Below, piece after piece: positions 15,190 through 21,770 of a stretch of DNA of 21,801 nt. The DNA comes from a virus. A program made the translations under genes and the position numbers. The stretch covers positions 1-21,801 of IMG/VR virus record IMGVR_UViG_3300032217_000064; one strand, 5' to 3'. Numbering within the stretch: the stretch's first letter is position 1; every line of letters starts with the position of its first letter. Below the pieces are notes generated by a model, which was not told the DNA's origin, did no database searches, and was given only the letters and a program-made list of their open reading frames with translations.

Positions 15190-15663
15190 TCATTGCCCCA
15201 CGTTAGTGTCTACCGATTCCGTATCGCCGTCATTAGGTCCACCCACCACCCACGCATCGCAAGTGCGGCTCGCCGCGCACTTGAAGTCAAAGATCTCGCA
15301 GTATCCGAGATCAGCCAATGCAATCGTTCCCCAAGGGTCTGCTTCATTTCCGATTCCTTTAGCAATGCACTGCTTGATTGAGTCCTGCACGTTAAACGCC
15401 GCGCAGTTTCCGCAACGGCTTTTCTTTGCATCATCAATACTAACGTCCCATGTATCTGCCTTCTTCTTCCAGTAGGCCGTATTTGGCAATGCTGGATTCT
15501 CAGGACCATAGGCTGCAGTGGTAATTGCCTTTGCCCGATTCTTCAGATTCAGCACAACGTCCTGGGTAGGCGCAGGACACTTTGCCACCTCGTTTGACGG
15601 CGTCATCATCTGATTCATGGCCGCCTGGTATTTGCCAGGCACGTCGCGTGTCTGTGTAGCCAT
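15190..15663 (-). CDS. Cysteine-rich conserved phage protein, HiPIP-like pattern
   Basis: A 157-residue protein with seven cysteines: CPAPTQ near residue 29, then in the second half CGNCAAFN, QCIAKGIG, GYCEIFDFKC and SRTCDAWVVGG. The spacing CxxC ... C ... L-x3-G-Y-C-x2-F resembles the HiPIP (4Fe-4S) ligand pattern, though the third cysteine is farther away than in classic HiPIPs. Homologues in aquatic phages end in nearly the same FDFKCAASRTCDAWV block (recall). It may bind a metal or an Fe-S cluster; no experiment is known to me. It starts at TAATG on the DUF6496 stop with AAGGA upstream. Confidence 0.75.
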   Translation of the reverse strand: MATQTRDVPGKYQAAMNQMMTPSNEVAKCPAPTQDVVLNLKNRAKAITTAAYGPENPALPNTAYWKKKADTWDVSIDDAKKSRCGNCAAFNVQDSIKQCIAKGIGNEADPWGTIALADLGYCEIFDFKCAASRTCDAWVVGGPNDGDTESVDTNVGQ

Positions 15664-15833
15664 TACATTTTTCCTTTTGGCATAGGCTTTGACTTGCCAG
15701 CCTCAGACAACGCGATAGCAATCGCCTGCTTGGGATTCTTCACTACACGCTTGGTCATGCCAGAGTGCAATTTCCCAGACTTATATTCGCCCATTACTTT
15801 CGCGATCTTCTTCGCGGCCTTGTCAATCTTCAT
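15663..15833 (-). CDS. DUF6496 small protein (56 residues)
   Basis: ATG at 15833 with AGGGG seven bases upstream, stop TAA overlapping the next ATG. The sequence MKIDKAAKKIAKVMGEYKSG, KLHSGMTKRVVKNPKQAIAI, ALSEAGKSKPMPKGKM fits DUF6496: K.I.KVM.E...G.L.SG....V....QAIAIALSEAG. It is a basic, helical protein common in phages and some bacteria; its function is unknown. It lies directly behind the large terminase gene. Confidence 0.85.
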   Translation of the reverse strand: MKIDKAAKKIAKVMGEYKSGKLHSGMTKRVVKNPKQAIAIALSEAGKSKPMPKGKM

Positions 15834-15861
15834 AGATTACCCCTTTGGTTGGATGGCGTAA

Positions 15862-17289
15862 TTATGCTACGCGAGGAAGATTCCTGCGTAGCGGCTTATT
15901 CCAGGATACTTTAGCACCGCCAAATGCACCGATCACCGCGTCGGACGCAAATGTTAGACAGAACGCATCTGCCCTGTCCGGACTCGGGAAACCGCGTTTC
16001 CTGATCTCGTCCTTGCCCTCAATCTGAATCTTGCCAGAACTGGTGAACGAATACCGCACGATGGCCAACTCTGCCACCAGAGCCTCGTCTTTAGGCATCT
16101 TACAGTCGCGCCCCTCCAGCCAGGCTTTAGCCTTGTGCCACAACTCGGCCTTCAGATTCCGATACGTCGCGCCCATCGCTGGACTCTCGGAGACGTTGAT
16201 TCCGCGGCAGGGAAGATTCAGTTCCCGCAGCCGATCAACCACTCCCGCGCCCAGGCCGATGCTATCCACCAGGATCTCGGTCGGTCGCTCGCTTGGCGGC
16301 AGAGCCTCGTACTCTGATACCACCGCGCCGGTAAGTTGCATCAGGTCCAGGTTCTTCCACGTCTTGATTGGCTCGGTCACGGCGTTCCCCTTACGCTTGC
16401 AGAGCGCCGACCTGTCGCTCCCAAACCTGGCAACGTCCAGACCCCAGACCATTGGCGCCGACTGACTCGGCTCAACGTCTCGCTGCTGCGCCATCTCCAG
16501 CAACTCCATCGGGATGACGGTATCGTCATCTGAACGCGGAAACTCCCCAAGCACGCGAATCCGGTAGGCATTGCTCTCCTCTCCGTAACGTGCCGCCATC
16601 TCCCCGAGGTACGCCTCACTAACTCGCGGAGAGTCGGCGCAACTCACCTTCATGGTGATCCAGTCATCCTTTAGGCGATTATGGGTGTCGTAGAAGAAAC
16701 CCGTACTGCGAACAGGATTACCCAGCAACAGCGTCACAGCCTTGTGGCCAGACATTGATCCGGCTGCAGCCTCGAATACCGCCTCTGGGATACCGCTGGC
16801 CTCATCTGCCACCAGCATGACGTTGTCGCTGTGGACGCCTTGGAGTGCCTCGGGCTGCTCTGCTCGGCTGGTCCTGGCCGAGATGAACGCCTCGTTGGGT
16901 GCTTCCTTTACCTCAACCCTGTCCTGCTTGACATCCAACTGGTCCTGCAGCATAGGCGGCAGCTGCTTAACCCACCGCTTCAGTTCCGCAAACAGTGCGT
17001 CGTAAAGCTGGCTTGACGTTGGCGCTGTAACGACAATCTTCACAGGGAACCGCAAAAACAGATACCAGAGCATTGCCCATGCGCTGGCCGTTGACTTGCC
17101 TACGCCGTGGCCGGATCTGACGCTGATGCGTCGGTTGCCAGCCGCAATGTGATTCATAAACTCTACTTGCCAAGTATCAGGCTCGGTGTTCAGCACCTCC
17201 CTGACAAACAGCACGGGGTCATTCCGATACCGCAATGCGAACTCAATAAACGGGTTATCGGGAACTTCCAAATTTTTTTTTGTAGCCAT
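15862..17289 (-). CDS. terL: Terminase large subunit (ATPase-nuclease)
   Basis: A 475-residue packaging motor. Walker A is SGHGVGKST (59-67), the Q-like adenine motif is DTWQVEFM upstream, Walker B is VMLVADEA (157-164, D162 E163), and the coupling motif is LLGNPVRSTGFFYD. The RNase H-fold nuclease has D285 (GLDVARFGSD), D342 (VDSIGLGAGVVD) and the terminal SPDRADAF (D438, D441). It translocates DNA into the head through the portal and cuts concatemers. The start ATG at 17289 has no Shine-Dalgarno (the leader is CCCCCTACCCCCTACC) and is followed by nine consecutive A (17271-17279) in codons 3-6, a slippage-prone tract. It is separated from the small subunit by an unusual 338-bp gap. Confidence 0.95.
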   Translation of the reverse strand: MATKKNLEVPDNPFIEFALRYRNDPVLFVREVLNTEPDTWQVEFMNHIAAGNRRISVRSGHGVGKSTASAWAMLWYLFLRFPVKIVVTAPTSSQLYDALFAELKRWVKQLPPMLQDQLDVKQDRVEVKEAPNEAFISARTSRAEQPEALQGVHSDNVMLVADEASGIPEAVFEAAAGSMSGHKAVTLLLGNPVRSTGFFYDTHNRLKDDWITMKVSCADSPRVSEAYLGEMAARYGEESNAYRIRVLGEFPRSDDDTVIPMELLEMAQQRDVEPSQSAPMVWGLDVARFGSDRSALCKRKGNAVTEPIKTWKNLDLMQLTGAVVSEYEALPPSERPTEILVDSIGLGAGVVDRLRELNLPCRGINVSESPAMGATYRNLKAELWHKAKAWLEGRDCKMPKDEALVAELAIVRYSFTSSGKIQIEGKDEIRKRGFPSPDRADAFCLTFASDAVIGAFGGAKVSWNKPLRRNLPRVA

Positions 17290-17627
17290 GTGCGCAATCA
17301 GGTAGGGGGTAGGGGGTCAGCTGGAACGTGTAATCGGTAGGTGTTTAGGTGCTGCAACAACCGCCCCGCCGCCAGCGGCCCACGGGGGGGGTCGGCGCGG
17401 CGGCCAGGTGGGACGCCGGCCAGCTGCTGGCGGCAGCCTGTGGACAACTCAGCATGCTGCGCGTCCCCTCTGACGATGCGCTATGGTGCGCGTAACCAAT
17501 TGATTCGATTGAGTATTCTGCTGCGCGTCTGAACTTAGTTCATCTGCGCTACTTAATACAGTGTCCATTATGTGAAGCAAAACAGGGTACTTATGCCTGT
17601 TTCTGCTTAATCCTTGAGCAAATGCAC
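17290..17627. other. Non-coding gap between terminase genes with GC-rich island
   Basis: The longest gap in the window. Bases 17361-17440 are 69/80 G or C, against about half GC elsewhere. They contain an inverted repeat GCCGCCAGC (17368-17376) / GCTGGCGGC (17426-17434), a bulged hairpin (17415-17434) and a G8 run. The strand near the terL start carries GGTAGGGGGTAGGGGG. An ATGA-coupled ORF of 60 codons (17631-17449) crosses part of it but lacks a Shine-Dalgarno and runs into the island, so I do not call it. The gap could be an origin, a packaging (cos/pac) site or a transcript control region. Confidence 0.6.
17576..17607. promoter_or_regulatory. Hairpin behind the small terminase gene
   Basis: AGCAAAACAGG (17576-17586) pairs with CCTGTTTCTGCT (17596-17607): eleven base pairs with one bulged C and a nine-base loop. 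It could be a weak terminator or attenuator for minus-strand messages; only a short TTTTGCTT follows on that strand, so the call is tentative. Confidence 0.4.
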
Positions 17628-18074
17628 TCATTCTGTGGATAACTTAGGCATTGCATCTGTGGATAACTGCTCGACCACCTCGACGTGGCGCAGTGCTTCC
17701 ATCCGCAATCCCTGGATGCTGATGTTCACGGCCTGCGCTTTGTCAGTTCCGTACGTCTTCCGATCCCATCGCTCGGCCAGCCACTGGCGCGTTTTGATCT
17801 GGTAGCCAGCCTTGCCCTGGTTGGCGTCATCGACGCTGTCCGCAATGGTCACTAACTCGCATGCGAATTTGTCTGCCGCGAGCGTGCGCGCGCGCGTTAT
17901 TTTAGCGCTGTAGTCGTTATCTTCGATCCAGATGTCAAGCGCACGCTTACTGACGCCCATCCCGATGCAGATGTCCGAGATGGATTTACCCTCCTCAAAC
18001 ATCAGAAAGATCATCTCCTCGTCGAGTTCGTTGAGCAATGCCACGTCACGGTGTACTTTCGGATTACCCGGCAT
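17628..18074 (-). CDS. terS: Terminase small subunit
   Basis: I start at ATG 18074, because GGAGG lies eight bases upstream and the ATG overlaps a small ORF stop (TAATG); a TTG at 18089 would put that Shine-Dalgarno inside the gene. The 148-residue protein begins MPGNPKVHRDVALLNELDEE, has a helix-turn-helix (IFLMFEEGKSISDICIGMGV, SKRALDIWIED) and then the small-terminase middle block LAADKFACELVTIADSVDD and QIKTRQWLAERWDRKTYGTD. It should recognise the packaging start on phage DNA and recruit the large subunit. The C-terminus repeats LST (LSTDAMPKLSTE) because its DNA holds two DnaA boxes. Confidence 0.88.
   Translation of the reverse strand: MPGNPKVHRDVALLNELDEEMIFLMFEEGKSISDICIGMGVSKRALDIWIEDNDYSAKITRARTLAADKFACELVTIADSVDDANQGKAGYQIKTRQWLAERWDRKTYGTDKAQAVNISIQGLRMEALRHVEVVEQLSTDAMPKLSTE
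17634..17666. promoter_or_regulatory. Two perfect DnaA boxes (24 bp apart)
   Basis: TGTGGATAA occurs at 17634-17642 and 17658-17666, the reverse complement of the DnaA box TTATCCACA. Both are inside the last codons of the small terminase gene, where they encode LST-D and LST-E. A near-match, TGTGGACAA, is at 17439-17447 in the adjacent gap, in the same orientation. Spacing and clustering suggest DnaA binding; whether it matters for replication is unproven. Confidence 0.45.
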
Positions 18075-18154
18075 TAGACGGCCCTCCAAGCGCGTTTAGC
18101 TGGTGCAAGCACTCCACATATCACCTCGTCACATAAATCACGCTGTACGCTCAT
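18074..18154 (-). CDS. Possible 26-residue ORF coupled to terS
   Basis: ATG at 18154 with AAAGGG six bases upstream, inside the end of the 215-residue gene, and TAA overlapping the terS ATG (TAATG). It would encode MSVQRDLCDEVICGVLAPAK followed by RAWRAV. The ribosome site, both overlaps and lack of a gap are consistent with a leader peptide or minigene that couples terS translation. With 27 codons, chance is a real alternative, and I do not recognise the product. Confidence 0.3.
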   Translation of the reverse strand: MSVQRDLCDEVICGVLAPAKRAWRAV

Positions 18155-18785
18155 TTCTTGCCCTTTCTGCTGCACTTGTATCAAACAACTTGCCGCCCTT
18201 GAATGGTTTGCTGATGTCGATATCGTTTTTCATGTCCTCAAACCCGCTAGATCCTTCAGTCTGAATAGGAATCATTCTCATTCCAGGTATAGCCGCCTTG
18301 ATTTCGCGTACCTGAATCAGCGTCTTATTGTTCATAACCACCTCCAGTTCCTCGAGTGTCCAGATTGAGCGTGCGCCTGGCTCTTTCCTAAACTGCTCGT
18401 ACCAGATTCTGTCTTTCTCCTGCCTGACAACCACCAGCAAACTCCCATCTTGCATCCTATGCTCCATGCAATCGATTTTAGGCATCTGCTCTAGCCCTAC
18501 CCCTTCAGCCCACCGCGTCAACGCCTTATAGGCCGCTACAAGCCCCTTGCTGGCTCGTTCTAACCTTTCTTCGTCCCGCGCCTGCACGGCTTCCGCAATC
18601 CGTTCCCGCTGCGCGGCAAACTTGCGCCTAAATTCTGCGTCCACCAATTCAAGCACCCGCCCAATCCCGTAAACCTTTTCATGTTCCAGCTTTGCTAGTT
18701 CAACGTCCACCGCCAACGCCTGATTCCAAACCTTAAACGGGTCGGATGGATAAACGTCAGTCTCCAACAATTTCTTTGATGCCAT
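18138..18785 (-). CDS. Hypothetical protein, 215 residues, mostly helical
   Basis: It starts at ATG 18785 with AAGGA six bases upstream. The first 100 residues are helical and charged: DVELAKLEHEKVYGIGRVLE, LVDAEFRRKFAAQRERIAEA, ASKGLVAAYKALTRWAEGVG. A mixed segment follows: CMEHRMQDGSLLVVVRQEKD, RSIWTLEELEVVMNNKTLIQ, and a C-terminal charged tail with DISKPFKGGKLFDTSAAERA. There are no zinc or membrane motifs. It lies after a repeat array and before the small terminase, so a replication, recombination or packaging role is possible. I do not recognise the family. One repeat copy ends 8 bp ahead of its Shine-Dalgarno region, so repeats might control it. Confidence 0.7.
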   Translation of the reverse strand: MASKKLLETDVYPSDPFKVWNQALAVDVELAKLEHEKVYGIGRVLELVDAEFRRKFAAQRERIAEAVQARDEERLERASKGLVAAYKALTRWAEGVGLEQMPKIDCMEHRMQDGSLLVVVRQEKDRIWYEQFRKEPGARSIWTLEELEVVMNNKTLIQVREIKAAIPGMRMIPIQTEGSSGFEDMKNDIDISKPFKGGKLFDTSAAERARNERTA

Positions 18786-18798
18786 CTTTAATCCTTAC

Positions 18799-19023
18799 AT
18801 AGCCGACTTCAAACATAGCCAACTTCCAAAATCCCGAGATAGCCGACTAGCCGACTTCATATTGCATTAAGCAATATTATGCAAGTCGGCTATCCGACCA
18901 CCTATTTCTGGCCGACTTCACGATAGCCAGCTTGCCACGATTTTACAAGTCGGCTATGTTTTACAAACAAAAGTACATAGCCAGCTTGCCACGATTTAAT
19001 AGCCAACTTCACAAGTCGGCTAT
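18799..19023. repeat. Array of eleven 12-bp motif copies in both orientations
   Basis: Variants of ATAGCCGACTTC occur in the plus sense at 18799, 18815, 18839 (truncated), 18848, 18910 (partial), 18923, 18977 and 18999, and as CAAGTCGGCTAT in the reverse sense at 18882, 18946 and 19012. Core variants are CGACTT, CAACTT and CAGCTT. A 21-bp direct repeat (18923-18943 = 18977-18997) contains two of them. Opposed copies form hairpins: TAGCCGACTT/AAGTCGGCTA around an inner ATATTGC/GCAATAT palindrome (18848-18892), and 18999-19023 with a three-base loop, overlapping the primase stop. No ORF is present. This could be an origin with iterons, an operator cluster or a structured RNA. Confidence 0.85.
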
Positions 19024-21086
19024 CAGAAAGGTGCGACAAACGGCTCATCTTTATCCTTATCGGGGTAGATTACCCAGCAATATTCCGCTACATCAGTCTT
19101 GTGATAGCCCACCAATTCCTTGGCGAACATAGATTTCTTGCCCTTATAAAAGTCGGTGTTGATGCTGCTACTGTCACCCTTCAGCTTCACAAATTCCTCT
19201 TTCCACTCGTTCACGGTTACCGTCTTATGGCGCTCATTCCCTACATTTGTCATATGCCCATTCTTCTCAATCGCCTTGTGGATGGCGTTGAGCGCCACTT
19301 GCTGGTTCTCTTGTAGCTTGCGTGGCTTCTCTTGATGGCTGACTGCTTGGGTCTGCATCTGCTGCTGGATAGCCTCATCACTGGCTCTGACAGCCAGGCT
19401 AATCTGTGCGTCTGCCAAGCCTAATGTTCCAGTCTGAATCTCCACCTTCACCATCTCGAACCCTATCTTCAGCCCGTCCTGGCCGTCCTTCTGCTTGCTA
19501 ATAGTAAGGATGCCGCTGCCAGCTATTGGGCTGGACGGGTTAGGCGTAGCGTCAACCTTCATCAGTTCTAGTTGCGTGTCCACGGCACCTAGCAGGCTGC
19601 TATGTCCCCGCAATCCTTTGGTGGCATCCTTACCAGAGTGATGCAGCACCATCATGGCGCAGTTCAACATCCGCTGAATCCGTCCTGCGTTGTGGATAAA
19701 CGCTCCCATGTCCTCCGAGTTGTTCTCATTGCCACCGCCAAACGCTCTGGCTAACGTGTCAATCTGGACTAACTCAAACTGGACACCTGTACGCTCCACC
19801 AAATCCTTGATGGATAGCACCAGCAAATCAAAGTCCTCCGCACTCGATCTTAGGTTAATGGCTGCCCTGATAACGTATATCTCAGCACCAGCTTGCGTTG
19901 CGTTGTGCATCTTGCAGGCTTTGATGCGTGCGCCGATGCCGCCAAAGCCTTCGCCTGCTATATACAAGACTGCGCCGGCGGCTTGCACTTCCCGACCCAT
20001 CCACGTCCTGCCCGTTGCAACCGCCTCGGCAATGTCCAGCGCAACAAATGACTTGTAGCTACCTGGCGGGCCGTATAAGGCGGCAAATGCCTTCTTCGGC
20101 AGCACATTCTCAATCAACCACTCTACTGGCTCATCCTCAATCGAGTCCCACGGCTCAATGTTGAGTAGCTGGCGCGGGACTAGGATGGGTGATTCTTCCT
20201 CGGGTAGCGCCTGCACTTCCTCAATCGTTTCCCGTGGAACAATCCACTCTGGTGTTACCACCTGGTCAACGCTAGTGATAACGGGTAATGCCTTAGCTAA
20301 CTCTGCCAGCTTTGCCCTATCCCCGCCATCCGCTACCCACTCATAGGCATCGTCACCAAGTTCGGGTAAATTTAAATCAAGCACTCGGATTGCCTTGGCT
20401 ACAGGCAGCAGCGCCTCCACCACCCGCTTGGCGTACTTCCAGCCTGGTGCATCGCAATCAGGTACCACTATCACAACAGCATCGGAGAAGTATTGGGTAA
20501 TGTCTGCCGGCCAGTGACCGGCGCCAGCGTGACTAGTAGTGGCAATCGCACCTATGCTAACCAAAGCATCCGCTGCCTTCTCTCCCTCCACCAGATAGAT
20601 TGCGCGGCCAGCTTCCCGTGCGTTAATGAGTTCCGGCAGGCGGTAAGGCACTATCCGCGCCCCTGTCATGCTGCCCTTGCGGTTGCCAGCGGCATCCACC
20701 TTATGCAAGCTGTATGTCTTGCCCTTCTCAGTGTTGGTCTTGAACCGGCGCTTTACGAACAGCGTCTCGCCCGACTCATCCTTGTACTCCCATTCCTGCT
20801 CCAGCGTTGGCATAGTCATCAATTCACCTTTGATAAGCGCGAGACTGTACTCCTGCCGCTGGATGGATGGCAAGAGGTTGCGTTCCCGTACAGCGTCAAA
20901 TACAGACCCCTGATCGCAACCACCGTGGCAGTGAAACAGGTATTTGCCATCCGATTCCTTGATGGATAGGCTAGGATTCTTGTCCCCGTTACCACGTCCA
21001 TGCCCAGGCACAGGGCAGCTTGCAACCCAGTTCCCATTCACCTTCTTGGCGTTGCCTAGGGCTTTGGCTATTGTTTCTGTGTCCAT
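19023..21086 (-). CDS. Primase-helicase (CHCC zinc finger, Toprim, RepA-like AAA ATPase)
   Basis: A 687-residue replication protein. The zinc ligands are C24-x4-H29 (CPVPGH) and C53-x3-C57 (CHGGC). A Toprim domain has VEGEK (166-170) and the acidic D210-C-D212. The C-terminal ATPase has Walker A GPPGSYKS (339-346), a FELVQIDTLARAF Walker B region (D443) and the RepA-type VLHHSGKDATKGLRGHSSLL (480-499). It probably unwinds phage DNA and makes primers, like T7 gp4 in outline. CAGGAG eight bases upstream fixes the start. A second in-frame ATG (codon 90, 20819) follows AAAGGTG at good spacing and would make a form without the zinc finger. The stop touches the repeat array. An extra C-terminal region (about 590-687) is unassigned. 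Confidence 0.88.
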   Translation of the reverse strand: MDTETIAKALGNAKKVNGNWVASCPVPGHGRGNGDKNPSLSIKESDGKYLFHCHGGCDQGSVFDAVRERNLLPSIQRQEYSLALIKGELMTMPTLEQEWEYKDESGETLFVKRRFKTNTEKGKTYSLHKVDAAGNRKGSMTGARIVPYRLPELINAREAGRAIYLVEGEKAADALVSIGAIATTSHAGAGHWPADITQYFSDAVVIVVPDCDAPGWKYAKRVVEALLPVAKAIRVLDLNLPELGDDAYEWVADGGDRAKLAELAKALPVITSVDQVVTPEWIVPRETIEEVQALPEEESPILVPRQLLNIEPWDSIEDEPVEWLIENVLPKKAFAALYGPPGSYKSFVALDIAEAVATGRTWMGREVQAAGAVLYIAGEGFGGIGARIKACKMHNATQAGAEIYVIRAAINLRSSAEDFDLLVLSIKDLVERTGVQFELVQIDTLARAFGGGNENNSEDMGAFIHNAGRIQRMLNCAMMVLHHSGKDATKGLRGHSSLLGAVDTQLELMKVDATPNPSSPIAGSGILTISKQKDGQDGLKIGFEMVKVEIQTGTLGLADAQISLAVRASDEAIQQQMQTQAVSHQEKPRKLQENQQVALNAIHKAIEKNGHMTNVGNERHKTVTVNEWKEEFVKLKGDSSSINTDFYKGKKSMFAKELVGYHKTDVAEYCWVIYPDKDKDEPFVAPF

Positions 21087-21089
21087 TAT

Positions 21090-21770
21090 TTAAACTCCTG
21101 CTGAGAGGATTCGCCAAGCTGTTGCGGCGCACAATGGGACTTGTCCATTTCCAATGGCTTTAAGTCTGTCCACCCTGGCGGCCACCCCATCAGCCACTCG
21201 TAATGATTCGGGGTAATCTTTCCAAAAACCTTTAACCAATTCCGGCATCCAGCGTGCTTCTGCATTGAGGGCGCACAAAAGTTCGCCATCGTTGTCGGAG
21301 TATGCAAATAACCAATATCGCTCCCGAATATGGTCTGCACCCATGTCTGCCGCTGAAAGTTGAAGTGCTTTGGTTTTGTAACCCATCGATTCACAATCGT
21401 CTGCCGCTTGGTCAATTGCCACTCTGCTGACGTTTTCGGCAAAAACGTACCTGGGAGCGACATCTGCCACAATTCTCCGCATCTCTGGCCAAAGGTCGTC
21501 CGCTGTATTTTTTCCAGCCGCTGCGGTGGAATAGGCTTGGCATGGAAACCCGCCAGATACAACGTCAACAATTCCTCGCCACGGCTTCCCGTCAAAGGTT
21601 TGTACGTCATCCCATATCGGGAAAGTTTTGAGAAGCCCATCATTTTGTCGGGCGCACAATACGCTTGCTGGGTATGGCTCCCACTCAACGGCGCAGACTG
21701 TTCGCCATCCAAGAAGTTTTCCCCCAAGTATTCCACCACCAGCGCCTGCGAATAAAGCCAACTCATTCAT
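21090..21770 (-). CDS. DNA cytosine-5 methyltransferase, compact
   Basis: A 226-residue enzyme. Motif I is LFAGAGGGILGGKLLGW (6-22), motif IV is VSGGFPCQAYS with catalytic Cys77, motif VI is AENVSRVAI (E112-N-V114), motif VIII is HIRERYWLFAYSD (R149-E-R151) and motif X is LKAIGNGQVP (GNG 208-210). The region between VIII and X, where target recognition sits, is only about 45 residues. It would methylate cytosines at unknown sites, probably to protect phage DNA from restriction; no partner nuclease is visible. The frame stays open upstream to the window edge, so the ATG at 21770 could be internal, and its Shine-Dalgarno is weak (GAG). Confidence 0.88.
   Translation of the reverse strand: MNELALFAGAGGGILGGKLLGWRTVCAVEWEPYPASVLCARQNDGLLKTFPIWDDVQTFDGKPWRGIVDVVSGGFPCQAYSTAAAGKNTADDLWPEMRRIVADVAPRYVFAENVSRVAIDQAADDCESMGYKTKALQLSAADMGADHIRERYWLFAYSDNDGELLCALNAEARWMPELVKGFWKDYPESLRVADGVAARVDRLKAIGNGQVPLCAATAWRILSAGV

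Noticed and set aside
17500-17600. Sigma-70 promoter upstream of terL (TTGCTT, 16 bases, TATTAA)
   Set aside because: Only 3/6 and 4/6 matches to consensus; chance matches of this quality are common.
17449-17631. 60-codon ORF behind terS with ATGA overlap
   Set aside because: It has no Shine-Dalgarno, no recognisable product, and runs into the GC-rich island with an RQRGRA-type ending. It may be real, but evidence is too thin for a gene call.
18074-18089. TTG start for terS at 18089
   Set aside because: The best Shine-Dalgarno (GGAGG) would lie within the coding region; ATG 18074 has correct spacing and a TAATG coupling.
18848-18892. Rho-independent terminator in the nested hairpin behind the primase
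   Set aside because: The stems are strong, but none is followed by a T run on the minus strand, so a terminator is not called.
18786-19022. CRISPR array or attachment site in the repeat region
   Set aside because: The units are 12 bp, in both orientations and without regular spacers; no cas or integrase gene is present. Not a CRISPR, and no att core is evident.
21086-21766. Full-length second open frame on the same strand as the C5 methyltransferase
   Set aside because: It is as long as the enzyme, but its product has no recognisable motif, whereas the other frame has all C5 methyltransferase motifs. Treated as a chance overlap.
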